Shown here in pieces: positions 57,753 to 64,000 of a DNA stretch of 64,000 bases; the first letter of the stretch is position 1; every line of letters starts with the position of its first letter. Position numbers and translations under genes: made by a program. The notes under the pieces were generated by a model, which had not been told where the DNA came from, searched no databases, and saw nothing but the letters and a program-made list of their open reading frames with translations. This DNA comes from Polynucleobacter sp. 86C-FISCH (GTDB lineage: Bacteria; Pseudomonadota; Gammaproteobacteria; Burkholderiales; Burkholderiaceae): positions 124,001-188,000 of the forward strand of contig NZ_JACVOL010000001.1 of the NCBI RefSeq assembly GCF_018882415.1. The letters run 5' to 3'.

Positions 57753-58562
57753 ATGATGCATTACAAAGCTATCTGGATTTCAGATGTACACCTGGGAACA
57801 TCAGGGTGTCAGGCAAACTACCTTCTCGATTTTCTAAAGCATAACGAGGCTGAGAAATTCTATCTAGTAGGCGACATTATTGATGGCTGGAGACTTAAGA
57901 AGTCATTCTACTGGCCCCAATCACACAATGACGTAGTACAAAAACTCCTGCGTAAGGCTCGCAAAGGCAGTGAAGTTATCTATGTCCCCGGCAATCATGA
58001 TGAAAGCGCCAGACAATTCTTTGGACTTTCGTTTGGTGATGTCAAGGTTGTTGAAGAAGTAATTCATACAACGGTCGATGGCAGAAAGCTATGGGTAACT
58101 CATGGCGATCAATTTGATGGAGTGATGCAATACGCCAAGTGGCTGGCATATGTTGGCGACACCTTGTATTCGTTCATTCTTTACGTCAACCGCTACTTCA
58201 ACATGCTCCGCGCCAAGATGGGATTGCAATATTGGTCTTTATCTCAATACCTCAAGCACCAGGTAAAAAACGCAGTCAGCTATATCGCCGACTTTGAGCA
58301 CATTATGGCGAGAGAAGCTCGCCTAAGAGGCTGTGATGGTGTTGTTTGCGGACATATTCACAAAGCAGAAATCCGTGAGATCGATGGCTTGTTGTACTGC
58401 AACGATGGTGATTGGGTCGAAAGCCTCACCGCCCTTGTTGAAACACACACTGGCGAACTCAAAATTATTCATTGGACACACATTAAAGGTGAGCCAATTG
58501 AAGCCCCTCAAATTACCCTTCAACCTGCCGTTCAAACACTTATCAAAGAGGCTGCGCTATGA
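57753..58562 (+). CDS. plcP: PlcP-type phospholipase C (metallophosphoesterase)
   Basis: Calcineurin-like metallophosphoesterase (269 aa). Metal motifs: ISDVHLG (about 9-15), VGDIIDGW, PGNHDE, THGDQFD and CGHIHKAE. The pattern GTSGCQANYLLDFLKHNEAE and the WRLKKSFYWPQSHNDVVQKL block match PlcP, the phospholipase that strips head groups from membrane phospholipids in phosphate-starved marine bacteria and rhizobia, more than LpxH. It overlaps the glycosyltransferase (ATGA) and stands under a tandem Pho box, which supports PlcP. LpxH-like activity is the alternative. Confidence 0.85.
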   Translation: MMHYKAIWISDVHLGTSGCQANYLLDFLKHNEAEKFYLVGDIIDGWRLKKSFYWPQSHNDVVQKLLRKARKGSEVIYVPGNHDESARQFFGLSFGDVKVVEEVIHTTVDGRKLWVTHGDQFDGVMQYAKWLAYVGDTLYSFILYVNRYFNMLRAKMGLQYWSLSQYLKHQVKNAVSYIADFEHIMAREARLRGCDGVVCGHIHKAEIREIDGLLYCNDGDWVESLTALVETHTGELKIIHWTHIKGEPIEAPQITLQPAVQTLIKEAAL

Positions 58563-59587
58563 AAATTATGATCATTACCGATGCATGGGATCCACAGGTG
58601 AACGGTGTTGTTCGGACTCTCAAACAAACCCGCGCAGAATTAATTGCCATGGGTCATGAAGTGGAGATGATCACCCCAACAGGTTTTAAATCCATTCCAT
58701 GCCCAACCTATCCTGATATCGCCTTATCTCTCTTTCCGGGCAAAGAGGTAGCACGTCGAATTAAAGAGTTTGCGCCTGATGCCATGCATATTGCAACTGA
58801 AGGTCCATTAGGCTTATCGGCACGTGCATATGCAGTCAAAAATCGCTTGCCTTTTTCTACCGCATATCACACCCGTTTTCCTGAGTACGTTAAGGCACGT
58901 ACAGGTATTCCATTGGCAATTACCTATGCCTTTATTCGCTGGTTTCATGGTCCATCAATGGCGGTAATGGCGCCAACGATTGTAGTTAAGGATGACCTTG
59001 AAAAGTACGGACTCAAGAATGTTGTGCTGTGGTCAAGAGGTGTTGATCTTGATATTTTCAAGATACAAGAATCAAAAGCATTAAACACAGCACACCCTAT
59101 TTTCTTATACGTAGGACGTGTAGCGGTCGAAAAGAATATCAATGCATTTTTGGAAATTGATTTACCAGGCTCAAAATGGGTGGTGGGAGACGGGCCAGCT
59201 ATGGCCGGAATAAAAGAAAAATATCCAGAAGTGAACTATCTGGGTGTATTACAACAGCATGAGCTAGCAAAAGTGTATGCAGCTGCAGATGTATTTGTAT
59301 TTCCAAGCAAGACCGATACGTTTGGTCTAGTTTTATTGGAAGCAATGGCATGCGGTACGCCTGTGGCAGCTTATCCAGTCACGGGCCCTATTGATGTACT
59401 AGGAAATTCAAATTCAGGTGCAATGAATGAAGATCTACGAGAGGCTTGTATGCAGGCACTCAAGATTCCTCGCGAAGTTGCACGCGCCCATGCTGAGAAA
59501 TTTTCCTGGCGTGCGGCTTCTGAGCAGTTTGCTCAGCACCTAAAGCCTGTGCCAACGCCAGAAGTTCACTTAACAGCATTAGCATAA
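58559..59587 (+). CDS. agt: GT4 glycosyltransferase, Agt-like
   Basis: GT-B fold glycosyltransferase of family 4 (342 aa). N-terminal MIITDAWDPQVNGVVRTLKQ and GPLGLSARAYAVKNRLPFS; donor-binding motif VFPSKTDTFGLVLLEAMACG with the E-x7-E acids. Coupled to plcP, as in the plcP-agt pairs that turn diacylglycerol into glycolipids during phosphate starvation. The sugar (glucose or glucuronate) is not determined. It precedes diacylglycerol kinase by 12 bases. Confidence 0.85.
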   Translation: MKIMIITDAWDPQVNGVVRTLKQTRAELIAMGHEVEMITPTGFKSIPCPTYPDIALSLFPGKEVARRIKEFAPDAMHIATEGPLGLSARAYAVKNRLPFSTAYHTRFPEYVKARTGIPLAITYAFIRWFHGPSMAVMAPTIVVKDDLEKYGLKNVVLWSRGVDLDIFKIQESKALNTAHPIFLYVGRVAVEKNINAFLEIDLPGSKWVVGDGPAMAGIKEKYPEVNYLGVLQQHELAKVYAAADVFVFPSKTDTFGLVLLEAMACGTPVAAYPVTGPIDVLGNSNSGAMNEDLREACMQALKIPREVARAHAEKFSWRAASEQFAQHLKPVPTPEVHLTALA

Positions 59588-59599
59588 AGAAAGCAGATA

Positions 59600-60004
59600 G
59601 TGAATTCTCCGTACCACGTAGACCAAAACCCTCACAAGGGCAACAGAGGCCTTACTAGAGCGTGGCATGCAGCTAAAAACTCGTGGTGCGGTCTAGTTTA
59701 TGCATTCCAAGAAGAAAGTGCTTTTAGACAAGAGCTCACCTTACTTGCTTTACTAACTCCGATTGCCTTTGTTTTACCAATAACACTCCTAGAAAAGTCA
59801 CTGCTGATCGCCTCATTGGTCATGGTTCTTGTAATTGAGTTGTTGAACTCTAGCGTAGAAGCGGCAATTGACCGTATTTCATTTGACCACCACGATCTTT
59901 CCAAAAGAGCTAAAGACTTTGGCAGTGCTGCCGTCATGCTTGCCCTATTTGTAGCTGCTCTTCTTTGGACCGCAGTTTGCACTCCTTTGATTTTCAAGAT
60001 TTAA
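59600..60004 (+). CDS. dgkA: Diacylglycerol kinase
   Basis: Small inner-membrane kinase (134 aa) turning diacylglycerol into phosphatidate. Signature VIELLNSSVEAAIDRISFDH and LSKRAKDFGSAAVML are complete, with three helices and an amphipathic N terminus (NSWCGLVYAFQEESAFRQEL). Start is GTG at 59600. In this operon it would recycle diacylglycerol released by PlcP and not used by the glycosyltransferase. Confidence 0.94.
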   Translation: MNSPYHVDQNPHKGNRGLTRAWHAAKNSWCGLVYAFQEESAFRQELTLLALLTPIAFVLPITLLEKSLLIASLVMVLVIELLNSSVEAAIDRISFDHHDLSKRAKDFGSAAVMLALFVAALLWTAVCTPLIFKI

Positions 60005-60044
60005 ATGCACCACTCCCAATACCATTCATTTACTGAGGCCAGCC

Positions 60045-60968
60045 ATGTCTGATATCCCTAACCCAATCGGCTCATTTGAGATTTTCGCCCCTAAGAAAAT
60101 TAAAGCGCTCAAAAGAAAAAAGTCGAATGCATTCACAAAACTTTCTAAAAAAATTGCTAAAAAATTATTTGGAAAGAAATTTGTTACCAAAACTAGATCT
60201 GAGCTCAGAGAGCCGATAATAGCTCCTGCGGTACAGATTGATAAACCGAAAAAACCTGCATTTCAGATTGTTTGGGCTAGCACTCCAGGCGAAATTAAAG
60301 AGGCGCAAAGATTGCGCTACAAAGTCTTTGCTGAAGAAATGGGGGCTAACCTTCCAAATAATGTAGACGGTCTTGATGTTGATGAATTTGATGCCTATTG
60401 CGACCATCTATTAATTCGCGATCAAGACAGTCTAAAGGTCGTAGGTACCTACCGTGTACTTCCCCCGCACAAGGCTCAAGAAATTGGTCGCCTCTACTCT
60501 GATTCTGAATTTGACTTATCTCGTATTGACCATCTACGTCCTAAATTAGTTGAATTAGGCAGGTCTTGCGTTCATCAAGACTACCGCTCTGGCGCTGTGA
60601 TCATGGCCCTATGGAGTGGCTTGGCTCAATACATGCAAAAGAATGGCTACGAAATCATGTTGGGATGCGCCAGCATCCCCATGGCTGATGGTGGACACTT
60701 TGCAGCGAGTCTTTATAACTCACTTAGCAATGATCAAATGGCGCCTACAGAGTTCCATGCCTTCCCACGCTTGCCATTGCCTTTAGATAAGCTTAATGGT
60801 GGCTTGGATGTACAGCCTCCCCCTTTGATTAAGGGTTACCTCAAGCTTGGCGCTAAAATTTGTAGCGCCCCTGCTTGGGATCCAGACTTTAATACCGCTG
60901 ATCTATTAACAATGCTGCGACTGTCTGAAATCAACCCACGATATGCGAAGCACTTCTTAGGCTTATAA
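60045..60968 (+). CDS. olsB: OlsB-like GNAT N-acyltransferase
   Basis: Acyltransferase (307 aa) of the family that includes ornithine N-acyltransferase OlsB, which makes lyso-ornithine lipid from 3-hydroxyacyl-ACP. Core about 75-300: LRYKVFAEEMGANL, DEFDAYCDHLLIRD, VGTYRVLPPHKA, ELGRSCVHQDYRSGAVIMAL. An N-terminal basic, amphipathic extension (about 15-60, many Lys) is unusual and may bind membrane. Start has GAGG in front. Ornithine lipid contains no phosphorus, fitting the operon. Other GNAT-type hydroxy-acyl transferases remain possible. Confidence 0.82.
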   Translation: MSDIPNPIGSFEIFAPKKIKALKRKKSNAFTKLSKKIAKKLFGKKFVTKTRSELREPIIAPAVQIDKPKKPAFQIVWASTPGEIKEAQRLRYKVFAEEMGANLPNNVDGLDVDEFDAYCDHLLIRDQDSLKVVGTYRVLPPHKAQEIGRLYSDSEFDLSRIDHLRPKLVELGRSCVHQDYRSGAVIMALWSGLAQYMQKNGYEIMLGCASIPMADGGHFAASLYNSLSNDQMAPTEFHAFPRLPLPLDKLNGGLDVQPPPLIKGYLKLGAKICSAPAWDPDFNTADLLTMLRLSEINPRYAKHFLGL

Positions 60969-60995
60969 ATTATGCGCAGCATGAGCTAAACAAAA

Positions 60996-61022
60996 AGCCA
61001 CTTCAAATCGAAGTGGCGTTTT
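60996..61022. terminator. Bidirectional terminator
   Basis: Perfect GCCACTTC/GAAGTGGC stem with a 5-base loop, A5 before and GTTTT after. It separates the convergent olsB and ppx. Confidence 0.85.
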
Positions 61023-61039
61023 ATGCTTAATGGAAAAAC

Positions 61040-62602
61040 TTACTTAAAGCTCACTTGGTAAGAACGACCAACTCTCTCCCACTCTGCAGCCTCTTTTAAA
61101 AGACTAAATTCAGTCAGAGGATGTTCGGCAGCCCACTCTTTTGACAGGCTCACCAAATACGAGCCATCATGCTCAGAAACTTTTACCTTAGGGAGGCTGA
61201 TATCACTTCGTCCACGGCAGAGCACTTGAGCCAAACGTAAACAAAAAAGCATACGCCAGTCTTCAAAGCCATGATTATTGGCTAACTTACCAAGCTTACC
61301 GGTATGCCCGATCAATAGCGCTGCAAGCCTTGCCTGGTCATTCTTAGAAAAACCAGGCATATCTGCATTACCCGCTATATAGGCAGAGTGCTTGTGATAT
61401 CCGTTATGGGAGATTGATAATCCAATTTCATGGAGATTGGCGGCCCATTGTAATAAGGCGACATTGTCTGCCCTACTTTCAGATTGAGGTTTAGGTAGTT
61501 GCTGAAGAAAATCTGCTGCTAACTTACCCACCCTATCTGCTTGCTCACGATCGACTGCATATCGTTGCATAAATTGCTCTACAGTGACATAGCGCATGTC
61601 ATGGTGTTGAGAACGGCCAAGCAAATCGTATAAAACACCGCTACGTAAAGCAGCGTCTGTCACTTCCATTTCTTCGATACCTAATTCATCGAAGGCGGCC
61701 AGCATAATCGCTAAACCTCCAGGCCATACGGCCCTTCTATCATCCTTCAATCCCTCAAGTTCAACCTGATTTACATGTTCATACTTCAGGAGATGCTTTT
61801 TAAGATTCTTCAAGCCTTCGCGAGTGATAAGCCCACTTGTTCCGTTGACGCGACCCATGGTTAAACCATCATCATGTCTATTGAAGTTATTGCTTGCAAT
61901 CAAATCAGCTAAAGCCCTGGCAGTTCCAGAGGATCCAATAACTTGCTTCCAGCCGCTTTTTAAATAAGCACCTGAAATGACTTGTATTTCACGACGAGCT
62001 GCCAACTCAGCCTCTTTAAAGGCATGCGCATCAATATTCCCTTTAGGGAAAAAACGCAAACTATGTGACACACAGCCAATATAGAGGCTCTCCATTAACT
62101 TTGGCTCATAACCTTTGCCAATAATAAATTCTGTAGAGCCTCCACCGATATCGATGACCAACCTGTTGCCCTGAACAGCCTGAACCTCATGCGCAGCTCC
62201 GATATAAATCAAACGCGCCTCTTCGACACCCGCAATCACTTCAATTGGAAATCCCAATGCAGCCTGCGCATCCTCTACAAATTGCGGAGCATTTTTTGCA
62301 ACCCGCAAAGTATTGGTAGCAACCGCTCGAACATTGGAAGGATCAAACCCCCGGATGCGCTCTCCAAATCGTCTAATAGCAACTAAGCCGCGCTGGTAGG
62401 CATCGTTGCCAAGCAATTTATTTTCAGTAAGGCCGGCTGCCAAACGAACAGTTTCGCGGAGCGTATCTATGGGGCGCAACTGGGTACCCGAGGGGGTGTT
62501 TACCGCCTGAGCAACTAACATACGAAAGCTATTGGATCCTAAATCGACAGCAGCAACAAGCTCTGCGGAGTTTATTAAAGGATCTACGGGATTACTTGCC
62601 AA
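61040..62602 (-). CDS. ppx: Ppx/GppA exopolyphosphatase family
   Basis: Hydrolase of polyphosphate or pppGpp (520 aa from TTG at 62602). ASKHA-type motifs: VDLGSNSFRMLVAQ, VIDIGGGSTEFIIG, IGSSGTARALADLI; C-terminal HD-like region WAANLHEIGLSISH. The GTG at 62629 has no ribosome site and would almost coincide with the predicted transcript start, whereas TTG at 62602 has GAGG about 6 bases before it; I prefer the latter. A Pho-box-like repeat precedes it, grouping it with the PPK2 genes. Confidence 0.9.
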   Translation of the reverse strand: MASNPVDPLINSAELVAAVDLGSNSFRMLVAQAVNTPSGTQLRPIDTLRETVRLAAGLTENKLLGNDAYQRGLVAIRRFGERIRGFDPSNVRAVATNTLRVAKNAPQFVEDAQAALGFPIEVIAGVEEARLIYIGAAHEVQAVQGNRLVIDIGGGSTEFIIGKGYEPKLMESLYIGCVSHSLRFFPKGNIDAHAFKEAELAARREIQVISGAYLKSGWKQVIGSSGTARALADLIASNNFNRHDDGLTMGRVNGTSGLITREGLKNLKKHLLKYEHVNQVELEGLKDDRRAVWPGGLAIMLAAFDELGIEEMEVTDAALRSGVLYDLLGRSQHHDMRYVTVEQFMQRYAVDREQADRVGKLAADFLQQLPKPQSESRADNVALLQWAANLHEIGLSISHNGYHKHSAYIAGNADMPGFSKNDQARLAALLIGHTGKLGKLANNHGFEDWRMLFCLRLAQVLCRGRSDISLPKVKVSEHDGSYLVSLSKEWAAEHPLTEFSLLKEAAEWERVGRSYQVSFK

Positions 62603-62656
62603 AATGTTCCTCAATATTGATTGCTGCACTAATTATGTCTATTTTATGTAAAAACA

Positions 62657-62674
62657 ATGACATATTCATGAAAT
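62657..62674 (-). promoter_or_regulatory. Pho-box candidate 4, ppx
   Basis: Minus strand ATTTCAT-gaat-ATGTCAT, 11 of 14 positions matching the Pho box. A TAAAAT -10 lies at 62641-62646, 10 bases after the repeat, giving a start near 62634 and a short leader. Confidence 0.6.
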
Positions 62675-62713
62675 GCACAGCAATGCCCTGTATATAGGGC
62701 GCGGAACCTTGGT

Positions 62714-62923
62714 CTAAGCTGCTAAATTTTGCTCTGAACTAGAACAATCGCGGTTACCAAAGCTGCATAAAATACAGCAATCCCCTGATTTAGGCTTCAA
62801 AATTGCACTGCATGATCTGCAACGATAAAAATGCTGGGCACCCTCTTCGGAAGTAATGATCTCAGAGGTCTGGCAATGAGGGCAAGTCACAGTAGCTTGC
62901 GGATATTGGATAGTCTTATTCAC
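62714..62923 (-). CDS. GDCCVxC-domain small zinc-ribbon-like protein
   Basis: About 69 residues from GTG at 62923. Two CxxC pairs (CPHCQTSE and CRSCSAI) form a ribbon, followed by the family signature GDCCILCSFGNRDC. Members of the GDCCVxC family often carry selenocysteine here; this copy uses Cys (no in-frame TGA). Role unknown, probably redox or metal binding. TTG at 62941 would add six residues. Confidence 0.75.
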   Translation of the reverse strand: MNKTIQYPQATVTCPHCQTSEIITSEEGAQHFYRCRSCSAILKPKSGDCCILCSFGNRDCSSSEQNLAA

Positions 62924-62986
62924 AATGAAATACTGAAGCAAAATTGTGTCAATAGTATGTCAAATTAAATTGAAAACCAAAGAGCA

Positions 62987-63703
62987 TCAATCGGTTGTAC
63001 TTGGGCTCCAGAAAGCCTGGGAGACAAATTCTTGATCGGCAATTTTTGCAATCAGACGATCCATTTCATCCCCATCTACGGCTGAGGCAGTTAATACCGC
63101 CTGAATCTCGACATCATCGCTACCGAATTGATGTACTTCAACATCTTGCGTTTGATAACCGGCCCCCTCTAAAGTCTTGATGAATTGCTTAAGCGCCTGT
63201 TTTTGCGCATGCTTTGGGGTAATGATGTAAACCGAGTTTGTCACTTCAACGGAGATGGTATCTAGAGGCTGGCGGTTGATAAAGGTCACTACAGGTCGCA
63301 AAAGAGTATTGGCTGCTAATACAAATATGGTTGCCAACCCAGCCTCTAAAATCAAGTCGGCTCCAGCACAAGCACCTACAGCGCCAGAAGCCCATAAAGT
63401 AGCCGCCGTATTAATCCCTCGGACATTGCCCTCTTCGCGCATGATGACGCCCGCCCCCAGAAAGCCGATACCTGAAACCACATAGGCCATGACATGGACG
63501 GCGCCTTCATGACCCGTAAGTCTATTGGCAGCATCCACAAAGATCGCCGCCCCGATAGCCACCAAAATATTCGTTCTTAAACCAGCAGTTCGTTGGCGAT
63601 ATTGACGCTCTAGCCCGATTAATCCGCCAAAGAAAAAAGCAGCCGTTAGGCTGATTGCAGTATCGGTTAACGATACATAGTTAATGTTGTTCGTAAATTC
63701 CAT
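62987..63703 (-). CDS. mgtC: MgtC/SapB family membrane protein
   Basis: Inner-membrane protein (238 aa): five helices at the N terminus with FFFGGLIGLERQYRQRTAGL, RTNILVAIGAAIFV and GIGFLGAGVIMREEGNVRGI, then a cytosolic ACT-like domain (about 150-235, EVTNSVYIITPKHAQKQALK). MgtC proteins affect magnesium, ATP and phosphate homeostasis, in Salmonella also phosphate uptake. It lies 8 bases behind the alkaline phosphatase gene, so the two are probably co-transcribed. Confidence 0.92.
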   Translation of the reverse strand: MEFTNNINYVSLTDTAISLTAAFFFGGLIGLERQYRQRTAGLRTNILVAIGAAIFVDAANRLTGHEGAVHVMAYVVSGIGFLGAGVIMREEGNVRGINTAATLWASGAVGACAGADLILEAGLATIFVLAANTLLRPVVTFINRQPLDTISVEVTNSVYIITPKHAQKQALKQFIKTLEGAGYQTQDVEVHQFGSDDVEIQAVLTASAVDGDEMDRLIAKIADQEFVSQAFWSPSTTD

Positions 63704-63711
63704 AGAGCGAT

Positions 63712-64000
63712 TTATTGTTTTGAGCTAAGACCCAATGACTCTACCATCACCTTAAATACCTCAGTGTTATCCATGAACCCTTTAAATTTGTCTGATCCAG
63801 GGCCGATTGCATTTAACACGGCATCATCGGCAGTATGTACTCCCACCTCATGATGTGATGGCAAATTTCCGCCCACATGAATTGCATCTTCCTGCAATTG
63901 AATGTATTTAGAATTCGCCACAAATTTTCCAGAATCATCTTTTACTGCAGGCACAAACGTACCATCCAGCTTTGGGTGCAAAGTCTCGTAGTGATCCGGA
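63712..64000 (-). CDS. Alkaline phosphatase, C-terminal part (5' end outside window)
   Basis: The last 95 or so residues of a PhoA-superfamily alkaline phosphatase; the frame is open to the right edge (…PDHYETLHPKLDG). The metal-ligand His lies in VGVHTADDAVLNAIGPGSDK, and FKGFMDNTEVFKVM is the usual C-terminal segment. Periplasmic, releasing phosphate from organic esters. Its presence at the end of the island supports phosphate-starvation control; its own promoter is outside the window. Confidence 0.85.
   Translation of the reverse strand, partial: PDHYETLHPKLDGTFVPAVKDDSGKFVANSKYIQLQEDAIHVGGNLPSHHEVGVHTADDAVLNAIGPGSDKFKGFMDNTEVFKVMVESLGLSSKQ

Noticed and set aside
62946..62963. Fifth Pho-box-like repeat GTGTCAA-N4-ATGTCAA on the plus strand
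   Set aside because: It points toward no plus-strand gene and matches less well (10 of 14); the genes on both sides run on the minus strand.

Overview
The window reads as a chromosomal segment of a free-living freshwater betaproteobacterium of the Burkholderiaceae, most likely Polynucleobacter or a close relative. The basis is the gene order scpB-rluB-rimP-nusA-infB-rbfA-truB-typA, a Bug/TctC periplasmic receptor, DUF3422, OmpW, Tex and the protein sequences themselves, together with short intergenic spaces and moderate G+C by eye. This is recognition from memory, not a database search. I saw no rRNA, tRNA, insertion sequence, prophage or CRISPR array, and no gene-free stretch above 300 bases.

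Layout. 1-2.5 kb: a partial RluA-type pseudouridine synthase and an arsenic operon (arsR-arsC-acr3). 2.5-15.6 kb: Tex, then the translation and RNA core on the minus strand (typA, truB, rbfA, infB, nusA, rimP, rluB, scpB), with a structured leader and terminator before rimP. 15.8-23.1 kb: a patatin-like lipoprotein, an NlpC/P60 protein that has lost its catalytic cysteine, and a YejABEF peptide ABC transporter. 23.2-29.5 kb: fabI overlapping chrA, then a catabolic run (FAS1/MaoC-type hydratase, MmgE/PrpD, CitE-like lyase, Bug receptor) that fits breakdown of a branched C5 dicarboxylate. 29.6-33.2 kb: a three-gene coupled operon of a GT39 glycosyltransferase, a sialidase-like protein and a membrane protein. 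33.4-35 kb: flavocytochrome c sulfide dehydrogenase (fccAB). 35-48.1 kb: DUF3422, an orphan TAXI receptor, pirin, an altronate dehydratase-like enzyme, cbpA-cbpM, uup, a small kinase-like ATPase, ompW under two perfect FNR-type boxes, hemN and a COG2509 flavoprotein. 48.2-53.3 kb: yaeQ, a PIN-domain protein, slyX, a higBA toxin-antitoxin pair, asmA, yjdM and DUF465.

The most interesting part is 53.5-64 kb, which looks like a phosphate-starvation island. It holds two PPK2 polyphosphate kinases, a Ppx/GppA exopolyphosphatase, a PlcP-type phospholipase with an Agt-type glycosyltransferase, diacylglycerol kinase, an OlsB-like and a PlsC/OlsA-like acyltransferase, MgtC, and the end of an alkaline phosphatase. 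I find four Pho-box-like direct repeats (7+4+7 bases) in front of its transcription units. One PPK2 is translationally coupled (TAATG) to a small histone-H1-like Lys/Ala-rich protein, and a second protein 0.4 kb away joins a similar tail of about 95 residues to a globular domain. This suggests an undescribed link between basic, nucleoid-like proteins and polyphosphate synthesis.
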